Assembly (NCBI RefSeq): GCF_042684365.1
Contig: NZ_JBHULI010000003.1
Span: 62,001-126,000, forward strand
Direction: 5' to 3'
From: Gracilimonas halophila
GTDB taxonomy: Bacteria; Bacteroidota; Rhodothermia; Balneolales; Balneolaceae
DNA: 64,000 nucleotides
Shown here: in pieces, positions 17,263 to 27,229 of the stretch
Layout of the letters: each line of letters opens with the position of its first letter
Position numbering within the stretch: position 1 is the first letter of the stretch
Position numbers and translations under genes: made by a program
Notes under the pieces: model-generated
Seen by the model: only the letters and a program-made list of their open reading frames with translations
The model's database searches: none
What the model was told of the DNA's origin: nothing

Positions 17263-17598
17263 ATGGATGACTCTTATTACAAATCGGAAGACCTGAAAAA
17301 ATTTGGCGATATCACCGAGTTTCAGGAGAAAATGGGGAACAAATTCTTTGATTATTATGGGGAAGTGTTTGAAGAAGGAGCCCTCACAAAACGAGAAAAA
17401 GCCCTGATCGCATTGGCGGTTGCACATACTGTTCAATGTCCGTACTGTATTGATGCCTATACCACCGAAAGCCTTGAGAATGGGGCGAGTGAAGAACAAA
17501 TGATGGAAGCCGTACATGTTTCAGCAGCAATTAGAGGAGGCTCCTCACTCGTTCATGGAGTTCAAATGATGAATAAAGTGAAAGGTCTCTCAATGTGA
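17263..17598 (+). CDS. AhpD-like carboxymuconolactone decarboxylase-family protein (arsenosugar cluster)
   Basis: 112 aa from ATG 17263; an upstream ATG at 17185 would add a segment with no family resemblance. The core FDYYGEVFEEGALTKREKAL, then VQCPYCIDAYTTES with the CxxC redox pair and a nearby His in AVHVSAA, is the AhpD/CMD fold. Placed directly before arsS, it matches the 'arsenosugar biosynthesis-associated peroxidase-like' proteins that accompany that gene. Probably a thiol peroxidase or reductase supporting the pathway. Confidence 0.85.
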   Translation: MDDSYYKSEDLKKFGDITEFQEKMGNKFFDYYGEVFEEGALTKREKALIALAVAHTVQCPYCIDAYTTESLENGASEEQMMEAVHVSAAIRGGSSLVHGVQMMNKVKGLSM

Positions 17599-17677
17599 TC
17601 AAATCATTTATTCCACGATTTTTTTTTAAACAGTATTTATATCTCTTCCAATCTGTGAAGTTTTAGCCATTAGTATT

Positions 17678-18724
17678 ATGAAAAGTTTACAAGCCGAAGC
17701 ACATTCGTTATCAGATCCTGCAACTCAACTCGAGATCATTAATTCCCATAACGAAAAGATACGATCTCTATCAAAGTTTGAAGAGAAGCTCGGGGAGATC
17801 GACCTGTTTCCGCTAAAACCTACCGGTGTAGAGATCTTTCAAATGAATGTGGGGTATATGTGCAATATGACCTGTAAACATTGTCATGTGGATGCAGGTC
17901 CTGATCGGGAAGAGATCATGAGCAGGGAAACCTTTCAGTACTGCCTGGATGCCCTTAAGAATACGGATATAAATACCGTTGACCTGACGGGAGGTGCCCC
18001 GGAAATGAATCCGCATTTCAGGTGGTTTGTGGAGGAAGTTTCTAAGTTAGGTAAACATGTGATCGTCAGGTCTAATCTTACCATTCTGACCACCAACAAA
18101 TTCAGTGATCTGCCGGAGTTTTTTAAAGAACATGGGGTAGAAGTTACATGTTCGCTACCGTTCTATAGTAGATCCAGAACTGACCGTCAGCGGGGAAAAG
18201 GAACATACGATAAATCAATTACCGCTCTTAAAAGGTTGAATGAGTTGGGGTATGGAAAAAAGGATACCGGATTAATGCTGAATTTGGTTTACAATCCTGT
18301 AGGTGCCTTTTTGCCGGGAGATCAGGGAGAGATAAAGCAGGAATTCAAAAAAGAGCTGAGCCGAAGTCATGGCATTGAATTCAACGATCTTTATACCATC
18401 ACCAACTTACCCATCAGTCGCTTCCTGAACTTCCTGTTGATGACCGGAAATCTGGAGGAGTACATGGAAAAACTGATAGAGTCTTTTAATCCTGCCGCAG
18501 CAATGGGAGTCATGTGCAGAAATACGATCTCAGTGGGTTGGGATGGCCGGCTCTTTGATTGTGATTTCAATCAGATGCTGGAGATGGAGATACACGAAGA
18601 TAGCGTACAGCACATCAGAGACTTCGATCTGGAGTCCTTAAATAACAGGGAGATCCTGGTGAATCAGCATTGTTTTGGTTGTACTGCCGGAGCGGGAAGC
18701 AGTTGTGGCGGAGCAACTACATGA
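17678..18724 (+). CDS. arsS: arsenosugar biosynthesis radical SAM protein ArsS
   Basis: 348 aa. The radical SAM cluster is CNMTCKHC (C62, C66, C69) and the Cys-rich C-terminal motif reads CFGCTAGAGSSCGG. Both are hallmarks of the ArsS family, which attaches a 5'-deoxyadenosyl group to dimethylated arsenic on the way to arsenosugars. In some relatives one of these Cys is selenocysteine; here all are Cys codons. Two glycosyltransferases of the types co-occurring with arsS follow. No arsM methyltransferase is in the window. Confidence 0.92.
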   Translation: MKSLQAEAHSLSDPATQLEIINSHNEKIRSLSKFEEKLGEIDLFPLKPTGVEIFQMNVGYMCNMTCKHCHVDAGPDREEIMSRETFQYCLDALKNTDINTVDLTGGAPEMNPHFRWFVEEVSKLGKHVIVRSNLTILTTNKFSDLPEFFKEHGVEVTCSLPFYSRSRTDRQRGKGTYDKSITALKRLNELGYGKKDTGLMLNLVYNPVGAFLPGDQGEIKQEFKKELSRSHGIEFNDLYTITNLPISRFLNFLLMTGNLEEYMEKLIESFNPAAAMGVMCRNTISVGWDGRLFDCDFNQMLEMEIHEDSVQHIRDFDLESLNNREILVNQHCFGCTAGAGSSCGGATT

Positions 18725-18740
18725 ACATCCAACAAGGAAC

Positions 18741-18810
18741 AAAGAACATTGAATATTGAATATTGAAGTGAAGACAGCCAAGAATCAGTAAGGGCGTATC
18801 GCATACGCCC
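18741..18810. repeat. intergenic hairpin and ATTGAAT repeat (families D/E)
   Basis: 18792-18799 GGGCGTAT and 18803-18810 ATACGCCC form a perfect 8-bp hairpin with a 3-nt loop. Just upstream, 18748-18768 is a direct repeat of the unit ATTGAAT. Both fill the arsS to glycosyltransferase gap. Confidence 0.75.
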
Positions 18811-18872
18811 GAAGTATTTCATGTCTTTAAAGTTACTATGATCTCAAACAAACCTTAAAAACCAATTTATAA

Positions 18873-19481
18873 GTGTTGAAAGAAAAGCTCATAATTTTTG
18901 TGAAAAATGAAGAGGCCGGTAAGGTCAAAACGAGATTGGCCAAAACAGTCGGTGATGAAAAAGCTCTGGAGATCTACCGGAAATTATTGACATATACTCG
19001 GGACCAGGTTCAGCCGCTTAGGGTGATAAAGGAAGTATGGTATTCACGGTTCATTGAGGAGAATGACCTCTGGAGTATGGGAGATTTTAAAAAGCAGCTT
19101 CAAAAAGGTGATGGTTTGGGAGAGCGGATGTCCGAAGCTTTTAGGAGATCTTTTGAAGAAGAAAGGATGGAAAACGTTGTGATCATAGGTAGTGACTGTG
19201 CAGAATTGACTACGGAGATACTTGGGGAGGCATTCAGGCAGCTCGAAGATCATGATATTGTAATTGGACCCGCGGACGATGGGGGATATTACCTATTGGG
19301 TATGAGCAGGTTTATCCCGGCACTGTTCACCGAGATAAGCTGGAGTACCGGAGCAGTTTTAGAGCAAACGCTGGAAAAAGCTGACAAGGAACATGCCTCA
19401 TACCATAAGCTGGAAGAACTGCATGATGTGGATGAGGAAAAAGACTGGGAGCTAATTAAGTACAAGTTTGAATCGGAATAA
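18873..19481 (+). CDS. TIGR04282-type glycosyltransferase (CofC-like) of the arsenosugar cluster
   Basis: 202 aa; start GTG 18873 or the next codon TTG. IIFVKNEEAGKVKTRLAKTV (7-26) is the nucleotide-binding loop of the CofC/MobA-like fold; GDGLGERMSEAF, VIIGSDCAEL with a metal-binding Asp, and GPADDGGYYLLGM are the family motifs. Such proteins regularly neighbour ArsS and TIGR04283 glycosyltransferases. Donor and acceptor unknown. Confidence 0.88.
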   Translation: MLKEKLIIFVKNEEAGKVKTRLAKTVGDEKALEIYRKLLTYTRDQVQPLRVIKEVWYSRFIEENDLWSMGDFKKQLQKGDGLGERMSEAFRRSFEEERMENVVIIGSDCAELTTEILGEAFRQLEDHDIVIGPADDGGYYLLGMSRFIPALFTEISWSTGAVLEQTLEKADKEHASYHKLEELHDVDEEKDWELIKYKFESE

Positions 19482-19546
19482 GGTATATTTCTTCAGGCGC
19501 TTATCTGACAAACCATCGAGATTATCTATTAAGGCAGCAAGAATTC

Positions 19547-20257
19547 ATGATCAGTATTGTCATTCCCGCTTATAATGAAGAGAAGAATATTGGGAAGCTG
19601 ATAGCCTACCTGAATGAGGTCACTATACCGCACAAAGTAGAGATTATCATTGTAGATGGGGGTAGCAGTGATAGAACGGCAGCAGAAGCTGAAAAAGCCG
19701 GCGCCAAGGTTTTGAGATCACTAAAAAAGGGAAGGGGGCGCCAAATGAATCTCGGTGCCGAACAAGCGAAAGGGGATGTTTTATACTTCCTTCATTCTGA
19801 TACGTTCCCTCCTGAAACTTTTATAGATGATATTTCACTCGAACTGGAAAAAAGATCTTCATGTGGATGTTTTCGGCTGCAATTTGACATAGACCACAAA
19901 GTCCTGAATTTTTATTCATGGTTTACCCGCTTTGATATCGACCTGTTTCGCTTTGGGGATCAAAGTTTGTTTGTGAAGAGAGACCTGTTCCAAAAAATAG
20001 GAGGCTTTAATGAAAGCCTGATTGTAATGGAAGACCAGGAGATAGTAAGCAGGCTCAAAGATCATGCACAATTCACCATCATTCCAAAGCCGGTACATAC
20101 CTCAGCCCGAAAATACGAGAGGGTCGGGGTTTTCAAATTGCAGATTATTTTTGGTCTCATATTGAGTTTGTTTTATATAGGCGCCTCACAAGAAATGCTG
20201 CTCCACTTCTATCAAAATGTTCTGCGCACAGAATTTGAAGACGGAATTGATAGTTAA
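19547..20257 (+). CDS. TIGR04283-type family 2 glycosyltransferase of the arsenosugar cluster
   Basis: 236 aa. ISIVIPAYNEEKNIGKLIAY (2-21) is the GT2 nucleotide-binding start, IIIVDGGSSDRTA the first Asp motif, YFLHSDTFPP the DxD-equivalent (HSD), and MEDQEIVSRL the catalytic ED motif. A C-terminal hydrophobic segment (about 198-214) may attach it to the membrane. With the preceding gene it completes the ArsS-linked set and probably glycosylates the arsenical or a lipid acceptor. Confidence 0.88.
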   Translation: MISIVIPAYNEEKNIGKLIAYLNEVTIPHKVEIIIVDGGSSDRTAAEAEKAGAKVLRSLKKGRGRQMNLGAEQAKGDVLYFLHSDTFPPETFIDDISLELEKRSSCGCFRLQFDIDHKVLNFYSWFTRFDIDLFRFGDQSLFVKRDLFQKIGGFNESLIVMEDQEIVSRLKDHAQFTIIPKPVHTSARKYERVGVFKLQIIFGLILSLFYIGASQEMLLHFYQNVLRTEFEDGIDS

Positions 20258-20465
20258 TGATTTCATAATAAAAGAAATTAGCAAATAGAGCTTTTAGTAA
20301 GAAAGAGGTAGTTTTTTACCCGTTCCGTATTCATTACATGAAATTACATTTTTCTCTAAAAGCCTTAAATTAGCGCAACTTGTTAATTAAGAGATAACAG
20401 GTGAAATAAGATTGCTACTTTTTACTAATAATTATTCCATAATTCATCAATTAAAAAACAACCTC

Positions 20466-23400
20466 ATGAAAAAAAGTATTCTATTTTTCTTCGTTGCACT
20501 AGTGTTGCCTTTTGCGGGATTCTCGCAGGGTACTACCACAGGTTCAATCGAAGGAACAGTAACAGATATTAATGGTGAGCCATTGCCGGGAGCTACCATA
20601 GTTGCCGAGCACATGCCTACCGGAACAGAGTATGGTACAGCTAGTCGTCCTGACGGGCAATACACATTAAGAAATGTGCGTATTGGCGGGCCGTATGAAG
20701 TCCGCATTACCTTTGTAGGGTTCAATCCTCAAATTATCGAAATCGATAGAATTGAGCTGAGCGAACGTTACACGTTGGACTTTACGCTTGAAGAAGGTGC
20801 ACAAGATCTTGGGCAAATTTCTGTAGTTGCTGCCGGTGATCGTTTATTTAATCCGGATCGTACAGGAGCCAGAACTAATATCACAAGTGAAGATATTTCA
20901 AGAACTCCAAGTGTATTTCGTTCTTTAGGGGACTTCACCCGTCTAACTCCACAAGTAACAAGTGGAAACAGCTTTGGTGGAGCTAACGACAGATACAATA
21001 ATATTCTTGTGGATGGTGCTACCCTTAATGATGTATTTGGATTGGGTGATGCAACTCCCGGTTCACAAGCAGGTGTTAGTTCTCCATTAAGTATTGATGC
21101 CATTGCAGAGTTTAATGTGGATATTGCTCCTTTCGATATTACAAATAACGGTTTTACCGGTGGACAGGTAAATGCTGTTACTAAGAGTGGTACTAACAAT
21201 TATGAAGGATCTGTTTATTTCCAAACAAGAAATGAGAATCTGATCGGTAACTATACTCTTGATGATGGTGAATCCTCAGAGGATTTCCCAAGCTTCACAG
21301 AAAGATATATAGGTCTTAATGTTGGCGGCCCAATTATTGAAGACAAGCTTTTCTTTTTTGTGAATGCTGAATTTAAAAGAGAAACCAGCCCGATCACAAG
21401 CGGTGTATTCGGCAGTGGAGCCCCTGTAGAGGTAGGTTTTGAACCCGCTACTTTTGACCAAATAAGAAATGTATTGATCAATGAGTACGGTTATGACCCG
21501 GGAGCCTACACTTCTCCTTTAGACACAGAGACAAACAATGATAAAGTATTAGCCAAGCTTGACTGGAATATTAATCAAGACAACAAGCTTAGCTTCCGAA
21601 TGAATTATGTAGATGCACTGGCAGATCGTGGAATCAGCCGTGGCCGAAATAGCTACACGTTCAGCAATCGACAGTACGATTTCAACAGCAAGCAAACGTC
21701 TTTTGTAACTGAATTGACAAGCCGGCTAAGTGATAATATGTATAACGAAGCTCGTTTGGTTTATACACGAATCAGAGATTCCCGTGATGTGCCTTCGCAG
21801 CGATTTCCAAGTGTTACCGTTAGCATGGGATTTGATGATCCCGACAGAAGTGGTTTTGGTGCTATAAATGCCGGAGTGGAAAGATTCTCTCAGGCAAATG
21901 CGTTGGATCAAGACCTGATCGAGTTTACCAATAATTTCACGTATATCCGTGGAGATCATGAATTCACGTTAGGTACCAGCAATCAGATCTTTACTTTCGA
22001 TAACCTTTTCGTACAGGATGCTTTTGGTACCTACGAGTTCTGGAGTATTGCCGATCTAGAAGCTGGAGATCCAGTGGAATATCAGCATAGTTACTTACTT
22101 GATGGAGGAAACCCAACTGCAAACTTCACAGGTATGCAATTTGGACTCTATGCCCAGGATAAGTGGTCTGTTACTGATTACCTGAAACTCACTTACGGTT
22201 TGAGAATTGATATTCCGGTACTTCCTGATGACCCCACATTCAACCCTGCAGTACCTGATGCATTCCCAGGCTACTCAACCGATAAAATTGCAAGTGGCCA
22301 GGTTCTATGGGCACCTCGCTTAGGATTTAACTGGGATGCCAGCCAAGGAGAAAGAACTACTCAGATCCGTGGCGGTGTTGGCATCTTTTCAGGAACTCCT
22401 CCATTTGTTTGGATATCAAACCAGTATAGTAATACTGGGGTAGATTACGGACGTGTAGATGAATTCAACTTTGGGAGATTTCCTGGATTGTTCTCTCCGG
22501 ACCCAGATAATCAACCAACCCCGGAAACAAGCAATGTTCTCGATCCTGTTGAAACATCAGAGATCAACTTGTTGGCAGATGGCTTTAAATATCCTCAAGC
22601 ACTGAAAGTGAATCTAGCCGTTGACCAAGAACTTCCATTGGGAATCCGCGGTACACTTGAAGGGGTTTACTCGAAAGGCATTAATGATGTTGTATTTGAA
22701 AATATTAACCTTGTAAGGGAAGGTGAATCCGCTAACGGAAGACCTATTTATGGGGATATTTTCTATAATTCACAATTTGGTAATGCATCAGGAAATCCTT
22801 CAAGAAAAGATGCAAGATTCACTAATGCGATCGTACTTGATAATACCAATAAGGGCTATCAGTACAGTATTACCGGTGAGTTGGAAAAATCGTTTGACTC
22901 AGGATTGTACACTAAGCTTGCTTATACCTACAACCGAGCTGAAAACGTAAACAATGGTACTTCAAGTCGTGCTATTTCTAACTGGCAGTATAACGAGAAT
23001 GTTGATGTAAACAGTCCAAAAGTAGGTACCGCTGACTTCGAAAGAAGACATCGAATTCTTGGTATCGCTTCCTATAGAATTGATTATGCTGAGCGTTTTG
23101 CAACCTCATTCTCTTTTATATATGATGGCCGCTCAGGAACTCCATTCAGTTGGATCTATACCGGAGATGCAAATGGTGACGGTCGCTTTGATAACGACTT
23201 GATCTATGTTCCAGCAAACGAAAGCGAAGTTGTGCTAACCAGCAATAACTGGAATGAGTTTGAATCATGGATTAACAGCGAAGAATCAGTTAGTGAATAC
23301 AAAGGTGGTTTTGTAGACAGAAATACTGCTAGAGAGCCTTGGACCAACTATGTTGATTTCAAAGTATCACAAGAGATCCAAACTATTAGTGGTCAATCTC

Positions 23401-23684
23401 TGGAGATAAGTGCAAGTGTTATCAACTTCCTGAACCTTATCAACTCTGAGTGGGGAATTCGGAAAGGTGTATCTTTTAACAACTACAGAGCATATAACTT
23501 TGAGCAATATGTAGACCAAGACTTCATTGACAACAGAGGAGCCGGATATGGCTTAACTGCCGATGATATTGGCAAGCCGGTTGTTAACTTCGATCCTGAA
23601 AATGTTACTGAGGACGAAATATTTAATATCAGTGACCAAAGCTCAAGATGGCAAATGCAATTTACTGTTCGTTATAACTTCTAA
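20466..23684 (+). CDS. TonB-dependent receptor with carboxypeptidase-regulatory-like domain (Oar-like)
   Basis: 1072 aa from ATG 20466, chosen for its signal peptide (MKKSILFFFVALVLPFAGFS, cut before QGTTTG). Residues about 25-110 are the CarboxypepD_reg domain (GSIEGTVTDINGEPLPGATI), then a plug (FRSLGDFTRLTPQV, NDRYNNILVDGATLND, FNVDIAPFDI) and a large outer-membrane barrel ending in QMQFTVRYNF. The plug style and the NAVTKSGTNNYEGSVYF motif match Oar-like receptors. Substrate unknown; a terminator follows. Confidence 0.93.
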   Translation: MKKSILFFFVALVLPFAGFSQGTTTGSIEGTVTDINGEPLPGATIVAEHMPTGTEYGTASRPDGQYTLRNVRIGGPYEVRITFVGFNPQIIEIDRIELSERYTLDFTLEEGAQDLGQISVVAAGDRLFNPDRTGARTNITSEDISRTPSVFRSLGDFTRLTPQVTSGNSFGGANDRYNNILVDGATLNDVFGLGDATPGSQAGVSSPLSIDAIAEFNVDIAPFDITNNGFTGGQVNAVTKSGTNNYEGSVYFQTRNENLIGNYTLDDGESSEDFPSFTERYIGLNVGGPIIEDKLFFFVNAEFKRETSPITSGVFGSGAPVEVGFEPATFDQIRNVLINEYGYDPGAYTSPLDTETNNDKVLAKLDWNINQDNKLSFRMNYVDALADRGISRGRNSYTFSNRQYDFNSKQTSFVTELTSRLSDNMYNEARLVYTRIRDSRDVPSQRFPSVTVSMGFDDPDRSGFGAINAGVERFSQANALDQDLIEFTNNFTYIRGDHEFTLGTSNQIFTFDNLFVQDAFGTYEFWSIADLEAGDPVEYQHSYLLDGGNPTANFTGMQFGLYAQDKWSVTDYLKLTYGLRIDIPVLPDDPTFNPAVPDAFPGYSTDKIASGQVLWAPRLGFNWDASQGERTTQIRGGVGIFSGTPPFVWISNQYSNTGVDYGRVDEFNFGRFPGLFSPDPDNQPTPETSNVLDPVETSEINLLADGFKYPQALKVNLAVDQELPLGIRGTLEGVYSKGINDVVFENINLVREGESANGRPIYGDIFYNSQFGNASGNPSRKDARFTNAIVLDNTNKGYQYSITGELEKSFDSGLYTKLAYTYNRAENVNNGTSSRAISNWQYNENVDVNSPKVGTADFERRHRILGIASYRIDYAERFATSFSFIYDGRSGTPFSWIYTGDANGDGRFDNDLIYVPANESEVVLTSNNWNEFESWINSEESVSEYKGGFVDRNTAREPWTNYVDFKVSQEIQTISGQSLEISASVINFLNLINSEWGIRKGVSFNNYRAYNFEQYVDQDFIDNRGAGYGLTADDIGKPVVNFDPENVTEDEIFNISDQSSRWQMQFTVRYNF

Positions 23685-23706
23685 TAACAAACAGCTCAAT
23701 TAGCAT

Positions 23707-23739
23707 AAAAGGGAGGCCTATTCAGGTCTCCCTTTTTTT
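23707..23739 (+). terminator. intrinsic terminator after the TonB receptor
   Basis: GGGAGGCCT (23711-23719) and AGGTCTCCC (23724-23732) pair with one G-T wobble, followed by T7. Confidence 0.9.
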
Positions 23740-23794
23740 ATTAACTTAAATTATACGAATTCAAAGTATTTTATCTGTAAAGCTACATTCTCTC

Positions 23795-25021
23795 ATGAAA
23801 AAATATATTCACCGGCTGATTAGTCTCACTTTGTTATCAATAGCATTTATCAGTTGTGATCCCGTTGAGAAGGATCAGAAAAAAGTACTCCTTATTTCCT
23901 TTGATGGTTTCAGGTATGATTACCTTTCCAAAACCGATACCCCAAATTTTGATAAGCTTGTTGAAACAGGAGTGATCAGCGAGGGACTTATTCCCATCTT
24001 TCCGTCCAAAACATTTCCTAATCACTATGCTATTGCTACCGGCTTATACCCCGAGAATAATGGCTTTATTGGCAACAATATGTACGATCCTGAGATGGAC
24101 GCCCGCTTTACGATAAGAGATCGTGAGGCAGTAGAAAATCCCGCATGGTATGAAGGCGAACCCATCTGGAATACCGTGGAAAAAGCTGGTAAGAAAGCCG
24201 GTACTATGTTTTGGGTCGGGTCAGAAACTCCTATTCAGGATATGAGGCCAACACACTGGAAAACATATGATGAATCGATGAATGATTCAGCCCGAATAGA
24301 CACCGTGGTTAAATGGCTGAGTTATGACGATCCCAAACAAGTAGATCTTGCAACGCTCTATTTTCATTTTGTGGATAGTCAGGGACATTGGTACGGAGTT
24401 GACTCACCGGAAGTGGTTTCAGCTATAGAACGTGCAGATGGCCTTATTGGGTATTTATTGGAGCGTATGGATGAAGCTGAATTAACCGGAAGAACTAATA
24501 CATTGATCGTTTCAGATCACGGAATGGCGGATATCTCCAGAGACCGTATTGTTGTGCTGGATGATATGATAGATCCTGATGACCTGGAGGTGATCGCCTA
24601 CAGTCCGGCGCTGATGGCAAATGTCAAAGACGGAAAACTGGATGAAGTGTATAATGCCCTCAAAAAAAATGAGGAGAATTTCAAAGTATATAAGCGAGAT
24701 GAGATTCCGGATCGCTATCATCTAAAGAACCACCGTAGAATTCCGGAATTGTTGTTAGTGGCCGATCTTGGATATACCATCAACTCACAGGAATATTTTG
24801 ATGAAAGAGAAGATTATCCTTCCGGAGCTACCCACGGTTTTGACAACCGTGAAAAAGAGATGCACGGAATTTTTATTGCAAATGGCCCTGACTTTAAGTC
24901 AGCATATAAAATGCAGACCTTTCAAAATATCCATCTATATGTTTTAATGGCTCATTTATTGGATATTGAACCGGCTCCAACAGATGGAAGTATAGACAGC
25001 GTATCAGTTATGTTAAAATAA
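23795..25021 (+). CDS. nucleotide pyrophosphatase/phosphodiesterase (alkaline phosphatase superfamily) lipoprotein
   Basis: 408 aa. Lipobox near residue 21 (SIAFISC, then DPVEK), so a membrane-anchored lipoprotein. LLISFDGFRYDYLSKTDTP has the first metal Asp, FPSKTFPNHYAIATGLYPEN the nucleophilic Thr, LYFHFVDSQGHWYG, VSDHGMAD and GATHGFDN the remaining metal ligands. This is the NPP/type I phosphodiesterase family; it likely hydrolyses extracytoplasmic nucleotides or phosphodiesters. Confidence 0.9.
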   Translation: MKKYIHRLISLTLLSIAFISCDPVEKDQKKVLLISFDGFRYDYLSKTDTPNFDKLVETGVISEGLIPIFPSKTFPNHYAIATGLYPENNGFIGNNMYDPEMDARFTIRDREAVENPAWYEGEPIWNTVEKAGKKAGTMFWVGSETPIQDMRPTHWKTYDESMNDSARIDTVVKWLSYDDPKQVDLATLYFHFVDSQGHWYGVDSPEVVSAIERADGLIGYLLERMDEAELTGRTNTLIVSDHGMADISRDRIVVLDDMIDPDDLEVIAYSPALMANVKDGKLDEVYNALKKNEENFKVYKRDEIPDRYHLKNHRRIPELLLVADLGYTINSQEYFDEREDYPSGATHGFDNREKEMHGIFIANGPDFKSAYKMQTFQNIHLYVLMAHLLDIEPAPTDGSIDSVSVMLK

Positions 25022-25148
25022 ATGGAACGCTGATCCTAAAAAATAATTTCTGTTTTGCTATAAAGATTGCATCTATCTTCAAGAGAGGGGATATTCCAAC
25101 CTGTAAAAAATTCACTTTATTACCATTATTTATAACTGATTTTCACAC

Positions 25149-25484
25149 ATGGCTTACGTTGTAACTGAACCCTGCATTCAATGTAAATATACTAATTGCG
25201 CAGCCGTCTGCCCGGTTGATGCGTTTCGGGAAGGTCCAAATTTCTTGGTTATCGATCCCCTGGAGTGTATCGATTGTGACGCTTGCGTATCTGAATGTCC
25301 TGTAGAGGCTATTTATCCTGATGATGAAGTGCCTGAGAAATGGGAAGATTATATTGACTTGAACGAGCGCTTGGCTGAATCCTGGGAAGACCGCATAATC
25401 AACGAAACACAAGATGCCCTCGATGATGCCGACGAATGGGCCGCGAAGGAAGATAAGCTTGATAAGCTTGTTGAAACCTGGTAA
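25149..25484 (+). CDS. fdxA: 7Fe/8Fe-type ferredoxin
   Basis: 111 aa. CIQCKYTNCAAVCPVDAF (about 10-27) and CIDCDACVSECPVEAI (39-54) are two ferredoxin motifs; the first has the 3Fe-4S/4Fe-4S spacing typical of FdxA, the second is a canonical CxxCxxCxxxCP. The acidic tail (DDADEWAAKEDKLDKLVETW) is characteristic of FdxA. Soluble electron carrier; partner not visible. Confidence 0.92.
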   Translation: MAYVVTEPCIQCKYTNCAAVCPVDAFREGPNFLVIDPLECIDCDACVSECPVEAIYPDDEVPEKWEDYIDLNERLAESWEDRIINETQDALDDADEWAAKEDKLDKLVETW

Positions 25485-25560
25485 AAGAAGTGTCCGAATT
25501 GAGTACTCGGCTCCTTCGAAAAAGGGGCCCGGGGTAGTTTAATTTTTATCTAACCCCTTT

Positions 25561-26397
25561 TTGTTGCCTGATAAAAACTTCATTTCCGATTCGTTCTCAT
25601 CTCCAAAAATAATGGGGATCATTAATGCTACACCCGATTCATTTAGTGATGGAGGCCACTACCTGGATGTAAACAGGGCGATGGATCGGATCCACATTAT
25701 GATCAAAAACGGAGCGGAGATCATTGATGTGGGAGGAGAATCAACACGGCCGGGAGCTGATCCCGTATCCGAGCAGGAAGAGATTGATCGTGTGATGCCT
25801 CTGCTTGAGAAAGCGATCCCGGTTTTTAAAAAAGCCCAATTTTCAATTGATACTACTAAATATACAGTCGCTAAAAAAGCGTTGGAGTCAGGTGCAAAAT
25901 TTGTCAATGATGTAAGTGGCTTGCAGAAAGAACCCAGATTAGCCGACCTCTGTGGTGAATTTAATGCAACTTATGTTTTGATGCACAGCCAGGGAGACCC
26001 AAAAACTATGCAGGAGAATCCTGAATATGCGGAAGTGGTGAGTGATGTAATGAGCTTTTTTGAAAAGAAGCTGGCTGATTTAAAAACGAGTGGTGTACAT
26101 AAAATTATTCTTGATCCCGGAATTGGGTTCGGAAAAACGTTGCAGCATAACCTAAAACTGATCGCCCATCTTGATAAATTCCAAAAATTTGATTTACCTA
26201 TATTGGTTGGGGCTTCACGCAAGTCTATGATCGGTAAGATATTAAATGATCGGCCTACAGACGACCGAATTACCGGGACTGTTGCACTCCACTATCATGC
26301 ACTTACAAAAGGAGCAAAAATATTACGAGTACATGATGTGAAGGAAGCTTCCGATTCAATTCGTATATTCAACGCAGTTAAATCTCAACAATCTTAA
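25561..26397 (+). CDS. folP: dihydropteroate synthase
   Basis: 278 aa from a TTG start; ATG 25612 would remove the first strand. MGIINATPDSFSDGG (18-32), DVGGESTRPGADPV (59-72), FSIDTTKYTVAKKAL, FVNDVSGL, ILDPGIGFGKT and VGASRKS are the pterin- and pABA-binding loops. It condenses pABA with dihydropterin pyrophosphate in folate synthesis. cdaA follows after 11 bp, the common FolP-CdaA pairing. Confidence 0.95.
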   Translation: MLPDKNFISDSFSSPKIMGIINATPDSFSDGGHYLDVNRAMDRIHIMIKNGAEIIDVGGESTRPGADPVSEQEEIDRVMPLLEKAIPVFKKAQFSIDTTKYTVAKKALESGAKFVNDVSGLQKEPRLADLCGEFNATYVLMHSQGDPKTMQENPEYAEVVSDVMSFFEKKLADLKTSGVHKIILDPGIGFGKTLQHNLKLIAHLDKFQKFDLPILVGASRKSMIGKILNDRPTDDRITGTVALHYHALTKGAKILRVHDVKEASDSIRIFNAVKSQQS

Positions 26398-26408
26398 ATC
26401 AGGCGGCC

Positions 26409-27221
26409 TTGTTTCCCATTGGTTTTCTCGAGTTCGGAATTAAAGATTTCGTCGAGACTCTTATTATTGCCCTATTCCTGGTATATCTCTACCGGTGGGT
26501 GAAAGGTACGTTTGCCATTCAGGCAGCGCTTGGGATATTGTTTGTTGTGATCATCAATGTTGTGATCGGGTTGCTTGGCTTCACAACCATAAACTCTATT
26601 TTAAGTCAGATCCTGGATGTCGGGATCATCGCGTTGATCATCCTTTTTCAGCCGGAGATTCGTAAACTTTTATACAGGCTTGGAACCAATACAAGTCTTG
26701 ATCGTTTTTTCTCTACTTCAAATTCTGATAAGACCATTGATGAGGTGATAGACGCGGTCAAAGAAATGTCGAAGAACAAGATCGGGGCTTTGATCGTATT
26801 TGCCCGTACTTCTTCACTTCAGGATCTTGTGGACGCCGGAGTGAATATTGATGCAGAGATCAGAAGTGAACTGCTAATTACGATCTTCCAGAAAGATACT
26901 CCGCTTCATGACGGAGCTGTTGTAATTCGTGGAAACAGAATTGTATCAGCTAGTTGCTATCTGCCTATCTCACAAAACCCAAATATATCCACTTCATTTG
27001 GGACGCGTCACCGGGCGGCAGTAGGTATCAGTGAATCCAACAATGTATTTGTTCTTGTTGTTTCAGAAGAAACCGGCCGCATTTCCATCGCCAGAAACGG
27101 AGCACTTACAAGTGGCTTGACTATCCAGAAACTCCGTGCCGAAATGGAAGAATCGTTCGGAGATCAAAAGTTTGAAGATGATGTTGCATTCAGTGCTCAA
27201 GCTGATATGAATTTGAATTGA
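26409..27221 (+). CDS. cdaA: diadenylate cyclase CdaA
   Basis: 270 aa from a TTG start. Three N-terminal membrane segments (about 9-28, 35-52, 59-78) then the DAC domain: RKLLYRLG, GALIVFARTSSL, the catalytic DGAVVIRGNRIVSASCYLP with the DGA motif and GTRHRAAVGISE with RHR. It makes c-di-AMP from two ATP, controlling osmolyte and K+ homeostasis. Probably co-transcribed with folP. Confidence 0.95.
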   Translation: MFPIGFLEFGIKDFVETLIIALFLVYLYRWVKGTFAIQAALGILFVVIINVVIGLLGFTTINSILSQILDVGIIALIILFQPEIRKLLYRLGTNTSLDRFFSTSNSDKTIDEVIDAVKEMSKNKIGALIVFARTSSLQDLVDAGVNIDAEIRSELLITIFQKDTPLHDGAVVIRGNRIVSASCYLPISQNPNISTSFGTRHRAAVGISESNNVFVLVVSEETGRISIARNGALTSGLTIQKLRAEMEESFGDQKFEDDVAFSAQADMNLN

Positions 27222-27229
27222 TACTGATT

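Noticed and set aside
17678..18724. Selenocysteine form of ArsS
   Set aside because: All C-terminal motif positions are Cys codons and no in-frame TGA interrupts the gene.
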